Assembly (NCBI GenBank): GCA_963832895.1
Contig: CAWHVQ010000014.1
Location: forward strand, 124,001 to 188,000
Origin: JAMXLO01 sp963832895
Lineage (GTDB): Bacteria > Pseudomonadota > Alphaproteobacteria > Acetobacterales > Acetobacteraceae
DNA length: 64,000 nucleotides
Reading direction: 5' to 3'
Positions 8,948 to 17,075 of this stretch are shown here, one piece after another. A program made the translations under genes and the position numbers. Below the pieces are notes generated by a model that worked only from the letters and a program-made list of their open reading frames with translations, was not told where the DNA came from and did no database searches. Position 1 is the stretch's first letter. The number at the start of each line of letters is the position of its first letter.

Positions 8948-9925
8948 ATGAAGTGGTCGCGCGAACTTCGCATCGCCCGTCGAAGCATGCGAACGGCCTT
9001 CAAGGCCGCGTCGTCGGTGGCGAAGGCTCGCGCCAAACTGCCCGCAACGCTGCAAATGCCATCCTGGTCGGTGCCGACCCCGCTCGTCGCCAACGAGTCG
9101 CCGACCGAGGTGGCCGACTTTGGCAGCAATCCAGGCAAGCTGGCGATGTTCGTCCATCATCCAATGCGTCCGCCCGAGGTCGGCGCGCCGCTTATCGTTT
9201 TGCTGCATGGCTGCGGGCAGACCGCCGCCGCATTCGCCCGCGATACCGGCTGGGGCAAACTCGCCGATCGGTTGGGTATCCCGCTCGTGTTGCCCGAGCA
9301 GTCCGGTGACAATAACCGCGGGCGATGCTTCAACTGGTTCCGATCGGCTCATGCTGGCCGCGACCTCGGTGAGGCACTGTCGATCCGGCAGATGGTCGCT
9401 GCGGCGATCGATCGATTTGGGTCCGATCCGGCACGGGTCTTCGTCGCCGGCCTCTCCGCTGGTGGCGCAATGACCGCTGCCCTGATGGCGGCTTATCCGG
9501 ACGTTTTCGCCGCGGGTGCCACCATCGCCGGCCTGCCGGTCGGGGCTGCGACAACTGTATCGGAGGCATTGGTGCGCATGGCAGAGGCTGGTCCAAAGCG
9601 CTCGCGCGACGACTGGGCGCGGCAGGTGCGTCTGGCCGCACCGCCAGGTTATGCCGGCCACTGGCCGCGCGTTTCGATCTGGCATGGCCTGGCAGACGAC
9701 GTGGTGGATCCCGCCAATGCGCGCCTGCTGGCAGAGCAGTGGTCGGCTGTACATGAACTTGACAGCAGCACAGACCACAGCGAAGCCGACGGCTCGCGTT
9801 GCACGATCTGGGGCTCGCCGCGGCGCCCTGCGGTGGAACTCTGGACGTTACCGGATTTGCCGCATGCGTGGCCGCCCGACGCCGTCGATCGCGTGGCACG
9901 CTTCTGGGGCATTCATCCGGTTTAA
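8948..9925 (+). CDS. PHB depolymerase / LpqC-type alpha/beta-hydrolase
   Basis: Alpha/beta-hydrolase of the esterase-PHB family (PhaZ/LpqC/feruloyl-esterase group), which cleaves short polyhydroxyalkanoate or other ester bonds. In the 325-residue product the oxyanion-hole block is VLLHGCGQTAAAF, the nucleophile lies in the lipase box AGLSAGGAM, the catalytic Asp is probably in GLADDVVDPANA and the His in LPDLPHAWPPD. An N-terminal Arg-rich stretch precedes the domain with no clear signal peptide, so an intracellular depolymerase is possible. The ATG at 8948 is preferred over an upstream GTG at 8891, although neither has a strong ribosome site. The next gene lies 55 bases downstream. Confidence 0.85.
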   Translation: MKWSRELRIARRSMRTAFKAASSVAKARAKLPATLQMPSWSVPTPLVANESPTEVADFGSNPGKLAMFVHHPMRPPEVGAPLIVLLHGCGQTAAAFARDTGWGKLADRLGIPLVLPEQSGDNNRGRCFNWFRSAHAGRDLGEALSIRQMVAAAIDRFGSDPARVFVAGLSAGGAMTAALMAAYPDVFAAGATIAGLPVGAATTVSEALVRMAEAGPKRSRDDWARQVRLAAPPGYAGHWPRVSIWHGLADDVVDPANARLLAEQWSAVHELDSSTDHSEADGSRCTIWGSPRRPAVELWTLPDLPHAWPPDAVDRVARFWGIHPV

Positions 9926-9980
9926 CTGCGCCGCAACGTCACGAGCGCAAAATGCCGGTCACCTTTCAGGAGGTGACTAG

Positions 9981-10526
9981 GTGCCATCTCATGCTGATCT
10001 GAACAGTGTCATCGTCGCGGACGATAGCGGCCAATGCCGCGACACTCTGCGCACTGCACTGATGGAGTGCGGCTTCCTGGTATTGTTGGTCTGGGATGGT
10101 TTGGAAGCGCTAGAGATCGCAAGCACTACCTCGGCGCGGCTGGTACTGCTCGACGTGAGAATGCCCCACATGGACGGGCTTCAGGCCTGTGCTCGCATCA
10201 GGGAACTACCTGGTTATGAGAACGTGCCTATCGTCATGCTTAGCGGCTATGGCAATACGGCAATGCGTGCCGCCGCGAAGCGAGCCGGTGCGAACTTGTT
10301 CCTGACCAAGCCGATCTCGAACCTCGCCCTCATGCAGGCGATACTTCCGCTGCTGGGTGCGGCACCTGTGCAGCAGGCAGTGAGTTTCGAATGGAAGCGC
10401 CAGCCCGAGCCGTCGCCAGCGTATGGCGAGACACACGAACTGGCGCAGGGACGCAGGCTGATGGAGATTTATCGGCGCGCCAATGTCTCCGCGAAGCCTT
10501 CACGCCGATCCGACTGGTTCCGCTGA
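9981..10526 (+). CDS. CheY-like response regulator
   Basis: Single receiver-domain response regulator of 181 residues. The acidic pair is in VIVADDSGQ, the phospho-acceptor Asp in LVLLDVRMPHMDG, the conserved Ser in VIMLSGYG and the Lys in NLFLTKPIS. After the roughly 120-residue receiver domain there is only a 60-residue low-complexity tail, with no DNA-binding output domain. The start is a GTG preceded by a near-perfect AGGAGGTGA ribosome site. It converges on the hybrid histidine kinase, whose 3' end overlaps it by 27 bases; the two may belong to one phosphorelay, which is inference from position. Confidence 0.88.
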   Translation: MPSHADLNSVIVADDSGQCRDTLRTALMECGFLVLLVWDGLEALEIASTTSARLVLLDVRMPHMDGLQACARIRELPGYENVPIVMLSGYGNTAMRAAAKRAGANLFLTKPISNLALMQAILPLLGAAPVQQAVSFEWKRQPEPSPAYGETHELAQGRRLMEIYRRANVSAKPSRRSDWFR

Positions 10527-12932
10527 GGTAAGGCCACGCAATTCCACAAGTGCCGCGCGGGCCGCGACGGTCAGCGCATCCGCGAGGTTCGGCGGCGGCT
10601 TCGGGTCATCTAACAGTGCGGCATCGAGACGCTGCGCTGCGGCCGCCAGTGCAGCAAAACCGAACATGCCGGCCATACCAGCCAATTCATGCGACAGATC
10701 AGCAAGGCGGCGCGAGTCCGAGGCCGTGTCGACCCCTCCCATCTCCCGCAGCAGAGCCTCCGCCTTGCGCGTAAGGTCCCACAGGTGCCGCTCCATCTCG
10801 GCGGAACCCATGCAGGGAGCCAGTTGTGCCAGCACATCGGAATCGAACGTTGGCGGCTCGCGCAGCGGCACGGGCGGGCATCGCGCGGCAACGCGCTCGA
10901 CGACTATCAGCAAATCCTCCGCAGTGAACGGCTTCACCAGATGCTCCACCATGCCGGCATGCCGACCCTCGACGATCTGCTGATCCAACGCGTTCGCCGT
11001 CACCGCGACAATCGGTACAGCGCCGCGTTCGCCAACGATCTTGCGGATATGCTTCGTCGCCTCACATCCGTCCATCCCCGGCATCCGCATGTCCATCAGC
11101 ACCACGTCGAAGTCATTGTCAGTGGCAAGCTGAACGGCGTCCGCACCGTTCTCTGCCTCGGCTACAACATGGCCTCGCTCGATCAGGATGCCGCGCGCGA
11201 CCTCGCGGTTCCCGGCAACGTCGTCCACCAGCAGCACGCGCAGCAATTGCCCCGGAGGCAGCGAGGACGGCGCCGCCGGCGCGGCTTGCTTCGCCAACCT
11301 GCCCGCGGGCAAAGTGGCCCAGAAGACACTTCCGCCACCTGGGTTCTCGCGGTATCCCATATCGCCGCCCATGCACTCTACCAAACGCCGCGACATGGCC
11401 AGGCCGATGCCATTACCCGGAATCCCGGTCTGTTCGGCACCCAGCCGCTCGCCGAACTGGAACAGCTTATGGCGCCGATCCATCGGTATGCCGCAGCCGG
11501 TATCCTTCACCTCGAGCACAATTCCATCGGCGGTCCCGGCAACCTCCAACACCACAGCCCCGCCTGGCAGGGTAAATTTGATAGCGTTGCTCAGCAGGTT
11601 GGCCAGCACCTGCCGCAGCAAATCGCAATCCGTGACGAACCGCTCCGGCGCACCTGGCTTCAGATCATAACGTAATGCGAGGCCCCGTTGAGCAGCATGC
11701 GACTCGACGGTGATGATGCACGCGTCGAGCAGCTTCGCCAGGGGGACCTGGCACATGCGTGGGGTTGGAACGCGCGCCTCGATCTGGAGCTCATTGAGTA
11801 CACGATCGACCACGCCGCGCAGATGGTTGCCTGCGCTGATGATCGCCGTGACGCGTCTGGCATTCGCAGGGTCGAGATGCGAGGCCACACGCAGCCGATC
11901 GGCGTTGCCCAGGATGCTGTGCAACGGCGTGCGCAGCTCATGGCTTGTCATCATGAGGTAGTCGGACTTGCGGCGGTTGTCCCGTTCGGCAATTTTGCGT
12001 TGCCGCGCCGCGCTTTTTACCGCGACGATCAGGGCGCTGCCGATCAAGGCGAGCAGCGCCCCTGCGGCGAGCTGCGCAATCGTCCAGTCCGGCCAGGCTC
12101 CCGCCACGTCCTCGTTCGCGACGCCGACATGAACGGACAGCGGCAACTCGCCGATCTGCTGCACGGCAAAGCGGCGCCGCACCTGATCGGTCTGCGTATC
12201 CGGGGCCACGACGCGGCCGATGTCGTTGCGATCGAACGGCAGTCGCATGAACACTGTGCCGTCATTGCGCAGCACCGAGATCGTGCCGTGCGGGCCCACC
12301 GCCAACTGCCCAAGCAGGTCGCGGAAGTAGCTGAGCCGCAGAGCGGCCACCACCACACCGCCGAATGTGCCGTCGTCGTGCGAGACCCGGCGACTTAGTG
12401 CAATGCTGGCAAACTCCCCCTGCCCAAACGGTTCGCTGACATAGAGCCCAAGTGACGGATTGACGCGTTGGTCGGTGAAGTATGGGCGACCACCCCAGCG
12501 TCCCCCCTTGTCCGACGGCGTCGCTGATTCTGTCACCACCCCGTTCTCATCCAGCACATTGATGAAGCGCAGCGACTGGAGGCCGGACGATGCGTCGAAC
12601 AGGACGAGGCTGCGAACCGGCTCGTTGAGTGCGGTCACCGCCGGCGACCGCAACCGGTCAGCCGTGGTCTGCAACGCCACGTCGAACCGTTCGATCGTGC
12701 GCCCTATGTCGTGCGCGGCTATCGCGGCCGTTTGCGATGCGCCCGTCTCCGCTCGTTGGTCGGCGTCGGACCTTGCCGCGACCAGCGCGGCGCAACAGAG
12801 GGCGACAAAGCAGGCTGTCGTGAGCGCGCCGCCCGTCAGCCACGTCCCGGTGCGGAACAATGCGATCTGGCGAAGCATGCCACGCAAGAGTGTCGGCGAG
12901 CGCATGCCGGTTGTCCTTGCAACACCCGCCAT
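10500..12932 (-). CDS. Hybrid sensor histidine kinase with receiver and HPt domains
   Basis: Membrane-bound phosphorelay kinase of 810 residues. Order: a first membrane helix around residues 30-55, a periplasmic sensor region of about 220 residues (dCache/PAS-like, with the block DKGGRWGGRPYFTD), a second helix near 285-310, HisKA with the phospho-His in MTSHELRTPLHS, HATPase_c with the N box NLLSNAIKFT and G1 box DTGCGIP, a receiver domain with Asp in VVLMDMRMPGMDG, and a C-terminal HPt domain with LSHELAGMAGMFG. All four relay residues are present, so phosphate could pass out through the HPt to a separate regulator such as the convergent CheY-like protein. The input signal is unknown. Confidence 0.92.
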   Translation of the reverse strand: MAGVARTTGMRSPTLLRGMLRQIALFRTGTWLTGGALTTACFVALCCAALVAARSDADQRAETGASQTAAIAAHDIGRTIERFDVALQTTADRLRSPAVTALNEPVRSLVLFDASSGLQSLRFINVLDENGVVTESATPSDKGGRWGGRPYFTDQRVNPSLGLYVSEPFGQGEFASIALSRRVSHDDGTFGGVVVAALRLSYFRDLLGQLAVGPHGTISVLRNDGTVFMRLPFDRNDIGRVVAPDTQTDQVRRRFAVQQIGELPLSVHVGVANEDVAGAWPDWTIAQLAAGALLALIGSALIVAVKSAARQRKIAERDNRRKSDYLMMTSHELRTPLHSILGNADRLRVASHLDPANARRVTAIISAGNHLRGVVDRVLNELQIEARVPTPRMCQVPLAKLLDACIITVESHAAQRGLALRYDLKPGAPERFVTDCDLLRQVLANLLSNAIKFTLPGGAVVLEVAGTADGIVLEVKDTGCGIPMDRRHKLFQFGERLGAEQTGIPGNGIGLAMSRRLVECMGGDMGYRENPGGGSVFWATLPAGRLAKQAAPAAPSSLPPGQLLRVLLVDDVAGNREVARGILIERGHVVAEAENGADAVQLATDNDFDVVLMDMRMPGMDGCEATKHIRKIVGERGAVPIVAVTANALDQQIVEGRHAGMVEHLVKPFTAEDLLIVVERVAARCPPVPLREPPTFDSDVLAQLAPCMGSAEMERHLWDLTRKAEALLREMGGVDTASDSRRLADLSHELAGMAGMFGFAALAAAAQRLDAALLDDPKPPPNLADALTVAARAALVELRGLTSAEPVGSA

Positions 12933-13021
12933 CCTGGCACCGAAGTACTAGTTAAGAGTTGATGCCCCTCGCAATTCCGCAACGAACTCGCTGTCAACGC
13001 AACAGATATGGATTTTCCTGC

Positions 13022-13050
13022 TTGAGCCATGAGAATCAAAGTTGCATACT
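13022..13050 (+). promoter_or_regulatory. Candidate sigma-70-type promoter for xre-hyf operon
   Basis: TTGAGC (13022-13027) and CATACT (13045-13050) are separated by 17 bases, close to the housekeeping promoter pattern, in an unusually AT-rich stretch of an otherwise GC-rich region. It lies about 40 bases ahead of the xre start and faces the hyf genes. The match is only moderate, so this is a candidate. Confidence 0.35.
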
Positions 13051-13090
13051 CATTTATGATGCATGAAGGATCAACTTTTCCGTCACCGTC

Positions 13091-13372
13091 TTGATCACGT
13101 CGGCGCAGATGCGGGCGGCGCGGGCGATGCTGGGGATCGACCAACGAGAATTGGCCGGCCTGTCCGGACTGTCCGTGCCCACCATCCAGCGTATGGAGGC
13201 AAGCGACGGCGTGGTGCGGGGTAACGTTGACTCACTGATGAAGCTGATCGGCGCCTTGCAGGAAGCCGGCATCGAGTTGATTGCCGACGGCGCGGCCAGC
13301 GGCCAGGGCGGGCGCGGCGTGCGTCTGACCAATCCCGACCTGCGGCAACGCCAGGGATCGCATCGCGCATGA
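13091..13372 (+). CDS. XRE-family helix-turn-helix protein
   Basis: Small DNA-binding protein of 93 residues. The N-terminal MITSAQMRAARAMLG followed by LAGLSGLSVPTIQRMEAS is a lambda-repressor-type helix-turn-helix, very like short XRE regulators of alphaproteobacteria that begin MITSAQ. That family start supports the TTG at 13091; an ATG at 13109 would remove the conserved first residues. The stop overlaps the hyfB start (ATGA), so it is the first gene of the hyf operon and may regulate it. No clear ribosome site is seen, so translation is probably weak. The tail after residue 70 is glycine-rich and likely disordered. Confidence 0.78.
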   Translation: MITSAQMRAARAMLGIDQRELAGLSGLSVPTIQRMEASDGVVRGNVDSLMKLIGALQEAGIELIADGAASGQGGRGVRLTNPDLRQRQGSHRA

Positions 13373-15369
13373 TCGCGCTGACGCTCATCGGCGTTGTGCT
13401 GCTGCTCTGTCTCGCGGTGGCCGCGGCGTTTGTGTCCCTGTCGCCGGCCGGCCGGCGCATCGTCTACGGCGGCAGCCTTGCCATTTCGGCCGCGTCGCTG
13501 TCGGTCGCGCTGCTCTCGCTCGGCGCCGCGCCTTCTTCCGTGACGCTGCCGCTGGGCCTGCCGTGGACCGGCGCGCATTTCCGGCTCGATCCGCTCGCCG
13601 CCTTCTTTCTGGTCGTCGTCGGGCTCGGCAGCGTCGGAGCCAGCCTCTACGCGCTGGGCTACGGGCGGCACGAACACGAACCGCAACGCGTGCTGCCGTT
13701 CTATCCGGCGTTCCTCGCCGGGCTTAATCTCGTGGTCGTCGCCGACGATGCGTTCAGCTTCCTGTTCGCCTGGGAGCTGATGTCGCTAGCCTCATGGGCG
13801 CTGGTGATGTCGCACCATCGCGAGAGCAACAACGCCCAGGCCGGCTACGTCTACATCATCATGGCAAGCTTCTCGGGCCTGGCGCTGCTGCTGTGCTTCG
13901 GCCTGCTTGCCGGCCCGACAGGCGGCTACGCCTTCGACGCGATGCGTGCCGCGCACCCGACACCTGGGATCGCCGCGCTCGCCTTGGTGCTTGCGCTGAT
14001 CGGTGCGGGATCCAAGGCCGGTGTCGTGCCGCTGCACGCCTGGCTGCCGCTCGCACATCCCGCCGCGCCGAGCCACGTGTCGGCGCTGATGAGCGGGGTA
14101 ATGACCAAGGTCGCGGTGTACGGCTTCGTGCGCATCACCTTTGATCTGCTCGGCCCGCCCGCATGGTGGTCTGGAACCTTGGTGCTGGTGGTCGGCGGCA
14201 TCACCGCCGTGCTCGGTGTGCTGTATGCGCTGATGGAGCACGATCTCAAGCGTCTGCTCGCCTATCATACGGTCGAGAACATCGGCATCATCTTCATAGG
14301 CCTCGGCCTGGCGCTGGCCTTCGATGCCAATCAGCTCCCCGTGGCCGCGGCGCTCGGGCTGACCGCCGCTCTGTTCCACGTGCTCAACCACTCGGTCTTC
14401 AAGAGCCTGCTGTTCTTCGGCTCCGGCGCGGTGCTCACCGCGACCGGCGAGCGCGACATGGATCATCTCGGTGGCCTCATCCACCGCATGCCGAAGACCG
14501 CCGTCGCGTTCCTGATTGGCTGCATCGCGATCTCGGCGCTGCCGCCGCTGAACGGCTTCGTATCCGAATGGCTCACCTTCCAGGCCATCCTGCTGCATCC
14601 CAATCTGCCGCAATGGGGATTGAAGCTCGCGATCCCGGCGGACGGCGCGCTGCTGGCGCTGTCCGCTGCACTCGCCGCCGCGTGCTTCGTCAAGGCGTTC
14701 GGCGTGACCTTCCTTGGCCGGCCACGCACGCGCGCCGCGGCGGATGCGCGCGAAGTCGACAGCTTCTCGCTCTTCGCGATGTTCGGCTTCGCCGCGCTAT
14801 GCCTGCTTGGCGGCATTCTTCCCGGCGTCGTGATCGATCTTCTCGCGCCGGTCACGCAGATGCTGACAGGCGCCAGCATGCCGACGCAACTCGATGTCGC
14901 GTGGCTGTCCATCGTGCCGGTCGAAAGCGCGCGCAGCTCATACAACGGGTTTCTGGTGTTCCTGTTCATCGCGGCCTCCGCGTCGCTGACCGCGCTGGTG
15001 GTGCGTTGCTTCGCCTCGCACGGGCTACGCCGCGCGCCGGCCTGGGATTGCGGCTTTCCCGATCCGCGGCCCGCGACGCAGTACACCGGCGCCAGCTTTG
15101 CGCAACCGATCCGCCGCGTGTACGGCTCCGTGGTATTTCGCACACATGAGACGGTCACCATGCCACCGCCCGGCGACATGGCACCGGCACGCATCGAGAA
15201 GCACATCAGCGACCCGATCTGGGACACGCTCTACGCGCCCATCGCCGGCGCAGTGTGGCGCCTGTCGCTGGTGCTGAACCACCTGCAGTTCCTGACCATC
15301 CGCCGCTATCTCGGCTTTGTCTTCGCCGCTCTCGTGATCCTGCTGCTGGTGCTGGCGCTGTGGCAGTGA
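13369..15369 (+). CDS. hyfB: Hydrogenase-4/Ehr antiporter-like subunit B (NuoL/N-like)
   Basis: Large proton-pumping membrane subunit of 666 residues, related to HyfB/HycC and to NuoL/NuoN/Mrp antiporter subunits. About fifteen membrane helices are visible. The helix-5 glutamate is in FAWELMSLASWAL, the helix-7 lysine in GAGSKAGVVPLHAWLP, and a further lysine in the HVLNHSVFKSLLFFGSG helix, so the proton path residues are kept. A soluble stretch of about 80 residues precedes the last C-terminal helix. The start overlaps the xre stop and the stop overlaps hyfC by one base (TGATG). In E. coli this subunit pairs with HyfC in the membrane arm. Confidence 0.9.
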   Translation: MIALTLIGVVLLLCLAVAAAFVSLSPAGRRIVYGGSLAISAASLSVALLSLGAAPSSVTLPLGLPWTGAHFRLDPLAAFFLVVVGLGSVGASLYALGYGRHEHEPQRVLPFYPAFLAGLNLVVVADDAFSFLFAWELMSLASWALVMSHHRESNNAQAGYVYIIMASFSGLALLLCFGLLAGPTGGYAFDAMRAAHPTPGIAALALVLALIGAGSKAGVVPLHAWLPLAHPAAPSHVSALMSGVMTKVAVYGFVRITFDLLGPPAWWSGTLVLVVGGITAVLGVLYALMEHDLKRLLAYHTVENIGIIFIGLGLALAFDANQLPVAAALGLTAALFHVLNHSVFKSLLFFGSGAVLTATGERDMDHLGGLIHRMPKTAVAFLIGCIAISALPPLNGFVSEWLTFQAILLHPNLPQWGLKLAIPADGALLALSAALAAACFVKAFGVTFLGRPRTRAAADAREVDSFSLFAMFGFAALCLLGGILPGVVIDLLAPVTQMLTGASMPTQLDVAWLSIVPVESARSSYNGFLVFLFIAASASLTALVVRCFASHGLRRAPAWDCGFPDPRPATQYTGASFAQPIRRVYGSVVFRTHETVTMPPPGDMAPARIEKHISDPIWDTLYAPIAGAVWRLSLVLNHLQFLTIRRYLGFVFAALVILLLVLALWQ

Positions 15370-16298
15370 TGCAGGGCCTGTTCGTGCAAGGCGCGCAGAT
15401 GGCGCTGGTGCTGCTGCTGGCGCCACTGCTCACCGGCCTGGTGCGCAAGGTGAAGGCGAGGTTGCAGCGTCGCCGCGGGGCCCCGCTGATCCAGCCCTAC
15501 CGCGACCTGAAGCGTCTGCTCGGCAAGGAAGTGGTGCTGGCCGATAACGCCTCGGGGCTGTTCCGCATCGCGCCTTACGTCATCTTCGCCGTCACCTGGG
15601 TGGCCGCCGCCCTCGTGCCGACTTTCGCCACGGGCCTGCTGTTCAGTTGGTCGGGCGACCTGATCACCATCACTGCGCTGCTGGGCAGTGCGCGCTTCGT
15701 TCAGGCGCTGGCGGCGATGGACATCGGCACCAGCTTCGGCGGCATCGGCGCCTCGCGAGAAGTGATGATCGCCTCGCTGGCCGAGCCCGCGATGCTGATG
15801 ATCGTCCTGTCCGTCGCACTGGTCGCCGGTTCGACGCAGCTCTCCACCATCGCCGACTACATGGCGTTCTCCGCCGTCGGCCTGCGCGTGTCGCTGGCAC
15901 TCGGGCTGGTGGCATTCATCATCGTCGCTCTGGCGGAGAACGCGCGCATTCCGGTGGACAACCCGTCGACGCACCTCGAACTCACCATGATCCACGAGGC
16001 GATGGTGCTGGAGTATTCCGGCCGTCATCTGGCGTTGATCGAACTCGCCGCATCGCTGAAGCTGCTGCTCTACGTCTCGGTCATCGCCTGCCTGTTTTTC
16101 CCGTTCGGCCTCGCTGGCAGTTATGCCCTGGGCCTGATGACCTGGTTGGTGAAACTCACGGTGGCCGGCGTCCTGCTCGGCGTGTTCGAGATGTCGATCG
16201 CCAAGATGCGCGTGTTCCGCGTGCCCAACTTCCTGGGTGCCGCGTTGATGCTCAGCCTGCTCGGCGTCCTGCTGCTGTTCGTCTCGGGGGGCATGTGA
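15369..16298 (+). CDS. hyfC: Hydrogenase-4/Ehr membrane subunit C (NuoH-like)
   Basis: NuoH/HycD-like membrane subunit, 309 residues and about eight helices, that links the hydrophilic module to the antiporter subunits. Diagnostic blocks are RRGAPLIQPYRDLKRLLGKE after the first helix and the acidic loop LAENARIPVDNPSTHLELTM followed by HEAMVLEYSG, the counterpart of the quinone-channel E-loop in complex I. The ATG at 15369 shares a base with the hyfB stop; a longer frame upstream only reads hyfB out of frame. The hyfE start overlaps its stop by four bases. Confidence 0.9.
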   Translation: MQGLFVQGAQMALVLLLAPLLTGLVRKVKARLQRRRGAPLIQPYRDLKRLLGKEVVLADNASGLFRIAPYVIFAVTWVAAALVPTFATGLLFSWSGDLITITALLGSARFVQALAAMDIGTSFGGIGASREVMIASLAEPAMLMIVLSVALVAGSTQLSTIADYMAFSAVGLRVSLALGLVAFIIVALAENARIPVDNPSTHLELTMIHEAMVLEYSGRHLALIELAASLKLLLYVSVIACLFFPFGLAGSYALGLMTWLVKLTVAGVLLGVFEMSIAKMRVFRVPNFLGAALMLSLLGVLLLFVSGGM

Positions 16299-16960
16299 CA
16301 CACGGTTTCAACTTCGATGTCGCGCACATGCTCGCCGGCGGCCTGGTGCTGGTCAGTTTCGCCATGCTGTACCAGGATCGGCTTTATGCGCTGATCAACG
16401 TGCTGGCAGTGCATGCGCTGGTCCTGGCGGCCTCGGTCGCCTGGCAGGCGCACATTCAGCATGCGCCGCATCTCTATATCACCGCCGCGATCGCACTCGG
16501 CTTCAAGGCCATCGCCATCCCGATGGCGCTGCGCCGGATGGTGTTCCGTCTCGGCATCCACCGCGAGATCGAGACCGTGGTGAGCACCGGCCTCACCATG
16601 CTCGCCGGCATCGCTCTGGTGGCGCTGTCGCTGATGGTGATGCTGCCGGTCACCGCGCACGCAGATCCCGTCGCGCGCGAGGACATCGCGTTGGCGTTGT
16701 CGGTGGTGTTGATCGGCCTCCTTATGATGGTGACGCGGCGCAACGCAGTCAGCCAGGTAGCAGGCTTCCTGTCGCTGGAGAACGGCGTGAACCTCGCAGC
16801 CACCGGCGCCCAGGGCATGCCGCTGGTGGTCGAGATCAGCGTCGCGTTCTCCATCCTGATCGCGTTTATCGTGATCGGCATCTTCCTGTTCCGCATCCGC
16901 GAACGCTTCGACACAGTCGATCTACAGGTGCTCGATCAGTTCCGCGGAGAACGCGGATGA
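16295..16960 (+). CDS. hyfE: Hydrogenase-4/Ehr membrane subunit E (NuoK-like)
   Basis: HyfE-type membrane protein, 221 residues with about seven helices; its C-terminal part resembles NuoK/MnhC. The block VSQVAGFLSLENGVNLAATG contains the family glutamate, and IGIFLFRIRERFDT ends the last helix. The GTG at 16295 overlaps the hyfC stop (GTGA), fits the tight spacing of this operon and gives MTHGFNFD as N-terminus. It is followed by a 115-base gap that holds a GC-rich palindromic repeat before hyfF. The membrane count and family block make the call firm. Confidence 0.87.
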   Translation: MTHGFNFDVAHMLAGGLVLVSFAMLYQDRLYALINVLAVHALVLAASVAWQAHIQHAPHLYITAAIALGFKAIAIPMALRRMVFRLGIHREIETVVSTGLTMLAGIALVALSLMVMLPVTAHADPVAREDIALALSVVLIGLLMMVTRRNAVSQVAGFLSLENGVNLAATGAQGMPLVVEISVAFSILIAFIVIGIFLFRIRERFDTVDLQVLDQFRGERG

Positions 16961-16971
16961 CGATACCGGTG

Positions 16972-17071
16972 CACTCCCCTCCCCCCTCGCGGGGGAGGGC
17001 CAGCGAGAGGGGGCGCTTCGATCTTACACGGCGCCCCCTCCTCCCAACTCCCTCCCGCGAGGGGAGTGGGA
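16972..17071. repeat. GC-rich palindromic repeat, inverted pair (hyfE-hyfF gap)
   Basis: Two copies of a roughly 40-base element rich in CTCCCC...GGGGAG face each other across a 14-base spacer. One begins CACTCCCCTCCCCCCTCGCG and the other, read on the minus strand, CACTCCCCTCGCGGGAGGG; both end near GGGGGCGC. Each half can fold by itself and the whole could form a long stem. Related single copies occur at 19905-19944 and 46719-46755. It looks like a REP-type intergenic element inside an operon and may affect mRNA stability or read-through. Confidence 0.75.
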
Positions 17072-17075
17072 GAAC

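Noticed and set aside
16972..17071. CRISPR array or insertion-sequence end
   Set aside because: No regularly spaced direct repeats with unique spacers and no transposase; the structure is a pair of inverted GC-rich palindromes.
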